Assembly (NCBI GenBank): GCA_963682055.1
Contig: OY821742.1
Span: forward strand, 18,720,135-18,784,134
Source: Primula veris
Taxonomy: Eukaryota; Streptophyta; Magnoliopsida; Ericales; Primulaceae
Reading direction: 5' to 3'
DNA: 64,000 bases
Positions 34,766-56,265 of this stretch are shown one piece after another; positions within the stretch are counted from its first letter, which is position 1; the number at the start of each line of letters is the position of its first letter. The translations under genes were made by a program, and so were the position numbers. The notes below the pieces were generated by a model. It ran no database searches and was not told where the DNA came from. It was given only the letters and a program-made list of their open reading frames with translations.

Positions 34766-36619
34766 ATGTCCGGAACACAGTGGGTGCTAGAACCGACCAG
34801 AACATTGTGGGTGCCGGTGTAACTCCTATTAATTTTGCATGAGTGCATATTAATGACGGAAGTTACAAATTTGAAACCACCATTATTAAAACCACTAATG
34901 TGGTGATATAATGGGTGATATCCTTATTAATTGTGATTTATTGCAATTTAATTTGGAGGGTTACAAAATTTATAACTGTAATCATTAATGAGATTAATGA
35001 TGAGTATTTATAACTTCTTATTAATTGTGATTAATCGCAATTTAATTTGGATAGTTATAAATTATTGTACCGACAGTCGTTGTTGGTATTTATGGAAAGC
35101 TTTATTAGCTACCTATGAATTGCATTGACGAGTCGGTTACATATTTGGATGAAAGGTTATTTAATAACAAACTTTGTTCATCCAAGAGCAAATAATTTGA
35201 TGATTAAACAAATTATAAATGGCCGTTGAGTTTTATTTTAATAATAAACAAATATCGGCTAATTTATGTGTTGAAATATTATTTTATTAATTTGCTGAAA
35301 GAACATTTAATAATTTGTTGAAATTAACATCTTATTAATTTGTTAGTAAAACATATTGTGAATATGTTGAGCTTGCTATTATTGAGAATAATAATTTAGT
35401 AATATTATATTACTATTATTGGGGGAGAACCCCGAGGGTCCCACAAATGTGGGGGTAACCCGTCGATCATGTAGATCGAGAATCTAAACGTACCCAAAAG
35501 CGCCTACGGGCGAGTGGGAGAAAACCTAACGGTTCAGTGGTATGGACTTAAAACGTCTGAAATAAATGATATCGTTTCATTTACCACATTGAAATCGATT
35601 AAGTTTCTCTATAACAGTGTGCATGTTCTGAGTGAGGACAAAGGGAATGCACGAACTGTGGGGGCGTTAATGTGTGGAAACATTTTAAACGTTTGGACAT
35701 CCACTAACAAGTGCAAGCATACATATCTGAATCATGACTAGTGGTTTTGAAACCTAAAGGGCAGTAGCCTTTCGGTAGCCAAAACACTAGGATCAAATTG
35801 TGATAAGCTTGCTTGTTTGTGGCAATACATGAGTGACTATTTGTTCAAAATGAGCATTTTAGTCGATACTCTTGTGGTCAATAATGACATGTTGAATTAT
35901 TCAACAAAGTCACTGATTTGACATGATATAGTAGGTGATGAAAATATAAAAGTTTAAATGTTTTATTTTTCTAAATCTATTATTTAAATTGAAACACAAA
36001 TATGAGTTTGTGTTTGAAGGAATGTATTGCTAAGTCTTCAGTTCGAAGTTTTCGAACGGAGTATATAACCAAATGGTTCGATGCATTTGAGATGAGTGCA
36101 TAAAAGATATTTCCTCAATTTATTGATGGATATATATTAAACACTGATACGTCTACTTGATGAGAAGTAAAGATAAATCAGTCGAGATATTCATTCAAGT
36201 AAGAATGAATGCGTGAATTCTATTGTTGAGGATTAAGGCTTGTCAGAAAACATGTTTAATCATGGGTGTTCTGTTTTATTAATCTACCAATTTTAATCCA
36301 ATGATTAAGTGTTAATCATTAAATGATAGACTATTTTTGGAAGTGTTAGATATTGTCTAACTAGTTCTGAAATGGTATATTCACATATACATGATCAGTG
36401 TGATTGAAATGGTGAACATGAGACACCGTTCGCACAATTGTATGGTTGGAATGTCATGTTGATAAGTTCAGGGTTAAACTCTGAATTTGTGCGGGAAGTG
36501 AGCTTTCCGCAAGGTATGGGTTGAACAAACTACCGCTTAGGAAGTTGGACCAAACAGTTAGAATTATAGAAGGCATGGTGCCTGACTATAAGTTCGTGAA
36601 AGTTTGGTGCTACCTAAGA

Positions 36620-37915
36620 AAGATCTCAATCTTATTCCTTGAAGGACTTGGATAGGATCAAAAATGGTAGAATGTGTGTTCATCAGATAAGCACAAAATA
36701 TAGTGCTGATCGGTTTCTAGTGCATAAGTCAGATGACTTTAAGGTGCATATAGAGTTCTATGTCCGAGAAGCATATTTTCTAAAAGAGAAGCTTTCCCGC
36801 AAAACCTCTAACGCCTGGCGAGTGTGATCAATACGTTGAGGGTTCAAAGCATTACGCTACCCAAGACAAGTGAACACTCAAACGGTGCTGGAAAAATGGG
36901 GAAAGTGAATCTTGTAAGGAAGATGAAGTGACTCGGCATGGTAAAAGGGTAAGGAATGAAACTTCCTTTGTCCCTTGACCTTCACGAGTGAAGGTGAATC
37001 GACGACATTGAAATAATCAATGTTTTCCATATAATGTGTAGATGGGAAGATGCCATCAACAATGAGGTTGATAGGCACGTGAGAAATAAAGTCAATTACT
37101 TTAAGTAAACTGACGGTTTTGATAATTTTAATGTCTATACTCTAATCTCTATAAAAGGGAAACATGTGTTTTATAAATGGAGATCTAGAGAATTAGGAAC
37201 AACCCATTGGGTCGTGGTTCCGTGTAAAGTAAGCTAAGGTGCGAAAACTTGTTAAGTCGTTATATGGACTAAAACAAACACCTAACTTATCATAGGTAGT
37301 CTCTTGTGCGTCAAGAACTATACTAGACCAATTATAGCCAACTCAGTGAGCAGACTCAGTAGGTTTGCCAATGAGGCTTCTCAGATACATGAGGTATACT
37401 GCCAATCATGAACTGCATTATACGAGATGTCCAAAATGTTTGGAGGGTATTTAGATACCAAGTGTATCTCGAACTTTAACAGTACAAGGTCCATTAGTGG
37501 ATATGTTTGTACTTAAAGAGGTTGCAGTCTTATGGAGGTCTGTAAAATAGACCTGCATAGTTGGAAAAACTGTAGAGTTAGAATTCATAACGTTGAATCA
37601 AGCTACAGAAGAGGCAGATTGGCTGAGAAGTCTTGAAAGGTATTCCAAGTGGCCAAAATCTATTCTCGCAATAAACATGTACTGCTGCAGTCAGTCAGTT
37701 ATTAAACGGGATCAGAATAATTTGTATAATGGAAAGTCCCGACAAAGTCATGACATATTCGTCGGAGACACAAATCCGTAAGAGGAATTGCTAGCAAAAA
37801 TTGTGGTATCCCTAGACTTTGCAAGGTCTAAGGATAATAATGCGGATCCATATACAAAATGCTTGACTCGTAGAGGAGTTGAAGCATCATCGAGGGAAAT
37901 GGGGTTTGAAGCCCA
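36620..37915 (+). pseudogene. Decayed copia pol remnants (reverse transcriptase, RNase H)
   Basis: Near 37230 a stretch reads KLVKSLYGLKQTP, the conserved end of a copia reverse-transcriptase block. From 37350 to 37790 RNase H-like pieces follow: RLLRYMRYTANHELHY, VAVLWRSVK, EEADWLRSLE and NNLYNGKSRQ. Around 37805-37910 come the C-terminal NADPYTKCLT and SSREMGF motifs. In-frame stops, frameshifts and internal deletions interrupt it, and no integrase or gag was recognised in element B. It cannot make a working polymerase. Confidence 0.8.
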
Positions 37916-38489
37916 ATAAATTGGAAACCTTCGCATAGGTAACCCAACCTGAACTGAAAACTTCAGTCTCGGGTTCAATGGGAAACTGAATTGTGCGGGT
38001 AACCGAACAAAGCACTCGAGAACATAAGTTCTCAGCCCATTTCTATGATGAAAGAGTGATAGACCTGTACCATTTTAAGGGTGAGCATGAGGCTCTTAAT
38101 GAATCAAGTATCTCGAAGGTCGAGTGGGGTGAGTCAGGACACCCTTGACTTGAAAATCACCTATAACGAGTGTGTATGGCCGATACTATGTGATGATCTA
38201 GGGCTAAATCACTAGAGCACTCGGTTGAATTTGCCAAGGCAGTCCAGGGCCAAATATGGACAACAACCAAAGGGCTTAGTAAGTGGTGTAGAGAGGACAT
38301 TGTGTGAGTATTACCCTGGTATGCACAAACGCTAAAGGGTTCAAGGCTTCAAGGCTACCCAATAGTAGCATATCAGATTTTACATCACTATGGCAGGTTC
38401 AAGGCGCGCGCTACCTGTCCTTATGCAGTGAATTCTCGTGGTTCTCTCGATTGCATTTAGTTGCACGTTGCATGTTTTAGATCGCATTC

Positions 38490-38500
38490 ATGTGGGGGAT
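38490..38500 (+). other. Polypurine tract of element B
   Basis: ATGTGGGGGAT lies directly before the 3' LTR. Element A has GTAGGGGAT in the same place. It would prime plus-strand synthesis. Confidence 0.7.
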
Positions 38501-39013
38501 TGTTGGTAAAACTAATGGTTTTATGGAGTGAATGCTATTTTATTTTAGTGGTTACAAAACCATTCATTCTCCCCCATATTGATGGCTTTCATGAGTTACA
38601 AACTTGGCATATATATGATGGTCTTTCATCACTTTTCATATGCTTTTCCATGAGAAAGAAAAACATGTCATAACATACACAAACACACATGCATACATAT
38701 AGAGAGAGTACCGCACCACCAACGGCCCGACCGTGGCTCGGTGCCGTTTCCGCCGAGTCACATGTGATAGACGTTGTACCTTGGGAACGAAGTGCCCCAT
38801 GTAGCCAGAAGCAGAGGTGGCGGGACAAATATCGTTTAAGGGAAACTGCTTGCAGTTACCTCGTCTCGGATTTTAGTCCATTTCGGTATCATTTACATTA
38901 GTTTATGTTAATTCTTGTAATTGATAATTATATATTTGAGGAAACCATTTTCTGTTTATTTGTCCATTTCTTTTCCGTAGAAATTATTGTGTTTATTTAC
39001 AACGTACCCAACA
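38501..39013 (+). repeat. 3' LTR of element B
   Basis: 513 bp, nearly identical to the 5' LTR, followed by the target duplication ATAAA (39014-39018). Confidence 0.95.
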
Positions 39014-39466
39014 ATAAATTCAACGTCAAACCTCCATTTCGTTCTTTTTTCTCTTTGGAAATAATTGTTTACGGTTACATGAATTGGGTTTAAATTGTTA
39101 AATTGTCGGGCATAAAACTTACTCCCACAAAAATAAACTCAAATGTACGACTCCAGCCTTTTATCAGTCAGCGACGTAATACTACAGAACAGCCGACTGC
39201 ACCAAAGATGGCAGCACAGAAACACAGGGGCCAACAGTTTACATCATATTTGTTCATGTACTTTTGTGTAGATGACATCATGATACTGTATGTTTTTGTT
39301 AAGTATTTGTTTAGCAAATGACTAGACAAATGTACACAAAAATATATTATAGACATTGTCATTCAGAATGTACATTTATGCTGAAATTAGAGAAGAGCTT
39401 ATGCCATGAAATCACGGGAAATATTTCAGATGAAAGCACACAATTGAAACTAACCCTTAAAAAGCC

Positions 39467-39468
<2 letters not shown>

Positions 39469-39500
<32 letters not shown>
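39469..39500. repeat. Poly(C) run of 32
   Basis: An uninterrupted run of 32 C, about 100 bp downstream of the MnmA stop codon in that gene's orientation. Its length may be inexact because such runs are hard to sequence. Confidence 0.85.
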
Positions 39501-39502
<2 letters not shown>

Positions 39503-39596
39503 AACCCCCTTCTTCTCTCTTTCTGGATAAGTTACAGAATTGCGACACTACTTAATTAGAACGTAACAAGTTATTTTTTTGGCAATAGTCATAGAA

Positions 39597-50548
<10,952 letters not shown>

Positions 50549-50754
50549 TCTTCTTTCTCTTCCTTTTTTTTTTTTTTTTTTGGTCACTCTTTGTTTGGCT
50601 TGGCAGATAAAACCCCCCTCACCCCTGTTTTTATTTATCCCCCCTCCAATTTTCATGCCTAAAATACTACTCGTATGAGATAATCAAAAAATTTATGACA
50701 AAATCATATTGCTATCCAACAAATTTACTACAAATATTATCGGATTATGGTTGA

Positions 50755-50763
50755 TATGCGGAT
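50755..50763. repeat. Left 9-bp target duplication of the MULE
   Basis: TATGCGGAT, repeated exactly at 53792-53800. A 9-bp duplication is characteristic of Mutator-like elements. Confidence 0.85.
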
Positions 50764-50808
50764 GACTTTGGATTTTTATACTATATTTTTTTCTGAAAAA
50801 ACGTATAA

Positions 50809-50905
50809 ATCGTAGAAAAAATCTACGGTTTGCAGTGATTTTGATCTACGGTTTACGGTGAATTGCTGCAGACCGTAGATTAAATATACGGTCTGCAGCA
50901 ATTTT
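50809..50905. repeat. Palindromic array, left terminal repeat of the MULE
   Basis: About two to three units built on AAATCTACGGTTTGCAGTGA and CTGCAGACCGTAGAT, the short counterpart of the longer array at the right end. Confidence 0.8.
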
Positions 50906-51140
50906 GCAGAAAATTACACAGTCAGTTTCCCTTTTTCAGAAATTACACAGTCAGTCCTTGCGTAAAAACAGAATTTTAAGTTTTTTTTTTAAAAAAACAA
51001 ATTTATCAAAAGCTCTCTCTTTCATCCAAAAAAAATCAAATCAATCAACCACAATAACTATCATTTTATTAACAAAAAACCTCAAATCATCAATCAAATT
51101 TATCCATAATTCAAGATATTTCTTTATTCTCTACTTTAAT

Positions 51141-52952
51141 ATGTCATTTCTAGAAGTCGTAGAAATGACATCAACGAATCAAACATATTGTTTAGGTTTT
51201 GTTTTCATGAGTGATAAGACTTAGGAAATTTATATATGGGTTTTGGAAAAATTTAAAGATACATTGGAGGGTTGTATACTCACTAGGGTGTTTGTAACCG
51301 ACAGAAAAATGACCTTGATAAATGGTTTATCCATTGTTTTTCCCGATTCTCATCATATATTGTGCACTTTTCATATTGCCAAAAATGTTTTGAAAAACTG
51401 TAAAAAAAAAATATCAGACGAGGAGTGGCAAACGTTTCTAGATGATTGGGGTTTATTGGTTGATTCTGAGTCGATAGAGGAGTACAATCATCACCGAGCT
51501 TCTTTCAATTTCTCTTGCAAATCGTACCTTGTTGTGCTTAAATATGTAGACAAGCTGTTAAATAATTATACTTATAAGTTTGTTGCATGGTATACCAACC
51601 ATACAACACATCTAGGTAACAGAACTAGCAATCGAGCCGAACAATAACATGCAAAGCTAAAAAGATCTCTTTTCACAAATACTGTCACACTTGAAAATGT
51701 TTGGGTAGAGGTGAATAAAATTCTAGAAAAACAGTTTGAGGATTTTAAGATGAAGTTGGATAAATGCAAGTCTTATTTTCCACATTCAGAACGAACACCT
51801 CTATTTAAAAATATTAGGTCATATATCACACACTATGCCTTTGATTTATTATTTCAAAAATACAAAAAATTTAGTGGCCAGTCTGATTCATCTTATTCTT
51901 GCGGTATAAAATTGTCTCACGGGTTACCTTGTTGTCATCATATTATGAGTGAACATATTTTATTTGGGAAGGCTCTTCTTCTAGAATATATTCATACATT
52001 CTGAAAAAAATTAGACGTAATTGATGATAATGGAAACAACGATGATTATGAGGTAGAGGGTGATCTAGAGGAGTTTAAAAGTGTTTATTCTATCAAAACT
52101 AATGTTGAAAAACGGCGTATGAAAACACAACTCCGAGAGATAACATTACCATCTATAACATAATGATCCCGAAATGAGACAAAATAGGGGGAGACCTAGA
52201 AAGGGAGACAATTCTAGTAAGAGACATAAGTCAGGATGTGAGTATGTAGAGGAACAGAGTGCTAGTGCTAGTAGAGACAATGACAAAGGTAAAGCGGAAG
52301 AAACACCAGAGGTAAAGGTAAACCCAACTAGGAGGCCGCGAAACCAGACAAATAAACCCACCCCCAATAGGACCTTCCTGTACAGTGACCAAATATGGGT
52401 CATGTTACATAATTACATCGAAACGGTTTATGATGTGTGTAGGGATAGTAACTGTGGGTTCCGAGTAATTGCAAATGTGATGGGTAAAGAGCATGGGAAG
52501 ATGATTGGTACGCAGTTAGATGTGAGTTGTTTTAAGAGCTCTAACAAATGAAAGGTGTTTATTATGAGCTGTTTGAGAGTCTTGATTTTGAAGGTTACCG
52601 CTATGATTATATTTTATCAACTTTGAATTTTTATCATTATAATATGCCAATTGTATTATTGTGATTATGGTCAAATAAAAATGGAGGGCTAGAAGTATGG
52701 AACGCCACTTTTTTACTGGTCCGCCTCCTGGAACGACATATTACATCACTGTAATAGTGTACGTCAACAGTTGTCATTATGCTCAAGTTATTCCTAAAGA
52801 ATGAATCTTCTCAATGCCAAGAATTATAGCACGGTGGGAACAAACACGCACTGAGGCTGCTGAGAAATTTCAAGTTATATATGGCGCTAGAAAGACAATC
52901 GGGAAAGCAAATTGTAACTGAAGAAGAAGCTATAGACGTATCGAGTCCATAA
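51141..52952 (+). pseudogene. MULE transposase with SWIM finger and C-terminal OTU-like peptidase domain (broken)
   Basis: The frame begins at LEVVEMTST, inside the MULE transposase domain, and continues with VTDRKMTLINGL, FPDSHHILCTFHIAKNV (51290-51390) and a SWIM-type finger, SYSCGIKLSHGLPCCHHI (about 51890-51945). An AT-hook-like RGRPRKG (52187-52207) and DSNCGFRVIANVMG (52444-52486) follow, the D-x-N-C motif of OTU cysteine peptidases. Later pieces (YYELFESLDFEGY, SCHYAQV) and a natural stop at 52950 fit the rest of an OTU domain. Three stops lie in the same frame (51222, 51645, 52002) and frameshifts occur near 52165 and later. The DNA-binding N-terminus and first catalytic Asp are missing. 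Non-functional. Confidence 0.85.
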
Positions 52953-53519
52953 TCAGTTTTTTATTTTTAATTTTATGTAAATTACTCGTTTTTTCAAGTT
53001 GTTGTAAATTTATATGATGTATCATGTTTAATAAATATGTTTTATGAAATTTAGTTAATGTTTGCATATTGAGTTAATTTCTTTTATGAAATTTATATAA
53101 TTTATGATTGTTTCATTCAATAAAATTGACGATTGACACCAAATTGACGATTTAATTAATGTTTCATATTGCGTTATAAAAGTGTTAAAAACAAACCAAA
53201 AACACTTCACAAAAATTGACGATTTAGTTAATGTTTCAATAAATCTCAACTTATACACTTGACAAAAAGATAACATGAACCAAAAACATAAAATTTATCA
53301 AATCAACTTTTTTTGGGTAAATTTGTCTAAATTTTGTGTTTATTTTGAGAGATTGTTAGAATTGACCAAATTTATTTTATGTCAAATTTTAAGAATAAGA
53401 CATTTAGTTTTTTTTATTAAAAAAATCATGTTTAATTTGAAAAAAATATTCAGTATTTTAATTGTTAAAATTGACCAAATTTATTTTATGTAAATTTATT
53501 TTATGTAAAAATTCTGAAA

Positions 53520-53745
53520 ATTGCTGCAAACCGTAGATTTAATCTACGGTTTACAGTAATTCACTGTAAACCATAGATTAAATCTACGGTCTGCAGTAAT
53601 TCACTGTAAACCGTAGATAAAATCTACGGTCTGCAGCAATTCACTGTAAACCGTAGATAAAATCTACGGTCTGCAGCAATTGATTGTAAACTGTAGATTA
53701 AATCTACGGTTTGCACAGAATCACTGCAAACCGTAGATTTTTTTA
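53520..53745. repeat. Palindromic array, right terminal repeat of the MULE
   Basis: About five units of 40-44 bp, each a palindrome around ACCGTAGATAAAATCTACGG, separated by TGCAGCAATTCACTGTAA-type linkers. It is longer than the left array, so copies were gained on one side or lost on the other. Confidence 0.9.
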
Positions 53746-54892
53746 CGGTTGTGTTTTTTCAGAAAAAAGTGTAGTATAAAAATCTAACCTCTATGCGGAT
53801 TATATGGATTAATCATTGTTGTTTTAATATTAAAAATATATTTTTATTTATTTGGTGATTGGTTCATCTAATCTATCAAATCGGTTGATAATATTTTTTG
53901 GTAACTTTTTTGGATAGCAATAGTAATACTTAAAAAATATTTTTGTGTATTGTATTATTACTAACCGTGTTAAAAATGTAGCCACCCCACTACCGGTTTT
54001 AACAATTTAAATATCTATCGGTTTTGTCACAAAATTTGATGTTAAACAAAATGATGGACTTTCATTCATGTTCTTTCAACTATCACATGGTGAGTGTAAT
54101 TATGTCGACATCCGTCAAAAATAAATCCGAAATGTGAGATATAATGATCGTAATTTCGTCAATTTATGTTGTTAGGTCATTAATTGAGCGAAAATTGATA
54201 GATTATTACCTAAATTGTTAAAATTAGTACTTTAATACCTAAATTGGTAACCACTACTAATAAATTATACTAAACGTATTCTTTCCCCACTATTTGTATG
54301 AAACTATGAAAAAAAATTCAAATAAGTGCTTAATTTTTATTTATTTTTTTCTCTAGTTCTGATATTATCTTGTTTTCTTAATAAATTATTCATCTTTTTC
54401 TAATTTTTTTAATCATCAATAATTCTATCTATTTATAACTTGAAACAAAAAAAAAGTATGAATGTATGCCATATAAATTCAAGATTACACGAGAAATGAC
54501 AAGTAAAATGGAAATTCTCACTATATCAATTCTGGAATTCGGTTACACTAATCGGTAACTAACTGATTAAGTTAGTTACCTATTTAATTTATTAACAAAA
54601 TTGTTAATAAATTAGATTAAGTCACCATACTCATTACTTCTAGTTTAGCTATGAAGGTAACTACTTATGTTTCCAAAAATCCATTCACCAGTTCAGAAAT
54701 GGATAGGTGGTTGTGCACACATGTACTGGAGGGGTTATATCCAGTGGCGGCCCTTTGAGTTGGAGCGCACTAGGTCACAATTTCTTTTTAAAATAATCCA
54801 CCCTTTTTAAGCGTTAAAGAAAGAGGGAAATCGAAATATTTGATTTGTAAAACTCCTTAAACTTGTTAAAGCAAATATTAACACAAATCTCT

Positions 54893-54975
54893 CTTATAGC
54901 TTAGTTGGTAGAATAGACTCTATAGTGCGTTAAGGTGGGTGGACACAGAGTCGAACCCATGACGTTTGTTCACTT
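54893..54975 (+). repeat. tRNA-derived relic (SINE head or tRNA pseudogene)
   Basis: TAGCTTAGTTGGTAGA (about 54898-54913) matches a pol III A box and the tRNA D-arm. GAGTCGAACCC (about 54948) resembles a B box/T-arm with one base missing. Spacing is close to that of a tRNA, but the acceptor and anticodon stems do not pair well. No tail or target duplication was identified. Confidence 0.4.
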
Positions 54976-56032
54976 CGTTGGCGTGAAAGAGTGTAGTTTC
55001 AACCATTTGAACGCAGACGCTGTATCTAAATAAAAGTTACTTCTGTAAATATTTATCAAAAACCGACGGTTAACATATATATATATATATGGCCGCAATT
55101 TTTTTCGCGCTCTTTGAAAACCGCATATCAGATTCAAGTCTGTCTTGCTTCTCTCAAGGACCGTCCTTGGTTATATGTTATGTTTGTGTTTCTTTATAGT
55201 TGGGGTGTTTTCACAAATTAAGCAGTCACATGTGAGTTTGTAAAATGTGTAGATTTGCTAATTTACAAAACCAATTTACGAAAGAGACCATGCAGCAGGT
55301 ATGGGAATTGCTATTTTAACAATTTTGTACGGAATAGCAATTCAAGCTGCAGTAAATTGCTCACATACAAAAACACTATTCACATTTCTAAACATTTTTT
55401 TTTATCTCCTCCTTTCTATCTCTATCTTTTACATGTTATTTTTATTATCACTCACTTTAAAAACATACTAATTAAGAAGGAATACATAAAAATTATGAAT
55501 TAACTTTGAAATAGTTGTTGTCATTGGATTTTCTAATATAATTTTAATATATTCTCTATCTTATTAATATGAAAAAAGCCAATTTGTAACCCATAACAAG
55601 TTTTCTTTCAATTCCATGATTTTTTTCGTGTAAGTTTCATGTTATTTGTTATGGGAAAAGCTATATGGTTGAAATTATTATTTTCTTCCATTTAAGTCGA
55701 TAATTTTTTGTATGTTGTGGTATTTTTTACTTCACGAACTTATCAAAATGTCTTATAATTATAAAGAGTATATGTTAGAAATGTAAAATTTTGTCTTAAA
55801 AATTGAATTGAAATAAAGAAATTCATTTTAGAAATTTTGTATTTTAGATAATTTACTGGAAAGATGTGTTGTAGAAAATCTGTAAATATTAAAAAATGGT
55901 TTACAAAATCAGCTAAGAATGCTCTAAGGTGGAAGCATAAGAGTTGTTTTGAGAAATAAATGTGTACACAAACAAACATGGAGAGAATTTAAGTTGGAAC
56001 CAAAACGTTTTGGTTTGGTGTTTAACTAAATA

Positions 56033-56265
56033 CTCCATCCGTTTCATTTAATTATCGATTACGAAACTACGTGCAATTTTAATCGGCTTATAACTTATAT
56101 CAAAATTATCGAAATGATTTTTTTTAAAAATAATAATAAAATTTAACATTTGAACTATATGATCAACTTTAAAAAAATTCATTTCGACAATTTTGATACA
56201 AACTATTGACCGGTCAAAATAACACATATTTCCGTAAGTGAACAATTAAATATAAACGGATGTAG
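56033..56265. mobile_element. MITE with CTCCATCCGTTT termini
   Basis: Left CTCCATCCGTTTCATTTAAT, right (reverse complement) CTACATCCGTTTATATTTAA. The interior has a long inverted repeat (TCAAAATTATCGAAATGA against TCATTTCGACAATTTTGA-type). The same family reappears at 63877-64000. Confidence 0.8.

Larger units (their letters stand above)
32652..39013 (+). mobile_element. Complete non-autonomous copia LTR retrotransposon (element B)
   Basis: LTRs are at 32652-33166 (515 bp) and 38501-39013 (513 bp). They start TGTTGGTAAAAC and end GTACCCAACA, and I see only four substitutions and one 2-bp indel between them. ATAAA flanks the element at 32647-32651 and 39014-39018. A polypurine tract (GTGGGGGAT) abuts the 3' LTR. 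The 5.3-kb interior has no intact gene: a long leader with a hairpin-repeat array, then scattered pol remnants. LTR core, primer-like block, leader plan and 3' UTR match element A, so the two are related. Recent insertion with dead coding capacity means it must have been copied in trans. Confidence 0.95.
50764..53791 (+). mobile_element. Mutator-like element with an OTU-like domain (MULE), 3,028 bp
   Basis: Flanked by the exact 9-bp duplication TATGCGGAT. The ends are inverted: left GACTTTGGATTTTTATACTA, right (reverse complement) GAGGTTAGATTTTTATACTA, continuing through TTTTTTCTGAAAAAAC into arrays of palindromic units. The interior holds one decayed transposase/OTU reading frame on the plus strand. 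All parts needed to call it a Mutator-superfamily element are visible, but it no longer encodes an intact transposase. Confidence 0.9.

Noticed and set aside
35514..35741. 75-residue frame in element B
   Set aside because: No domain recognised; the stretch is not recognisable as gag or pol.
53520..53745. CRISPR-like array of repeats and spacers
   Set aside because: Units are palindromic, the linkers are also repeated, the array sits in a transposon terminus and the genome is a plant's.
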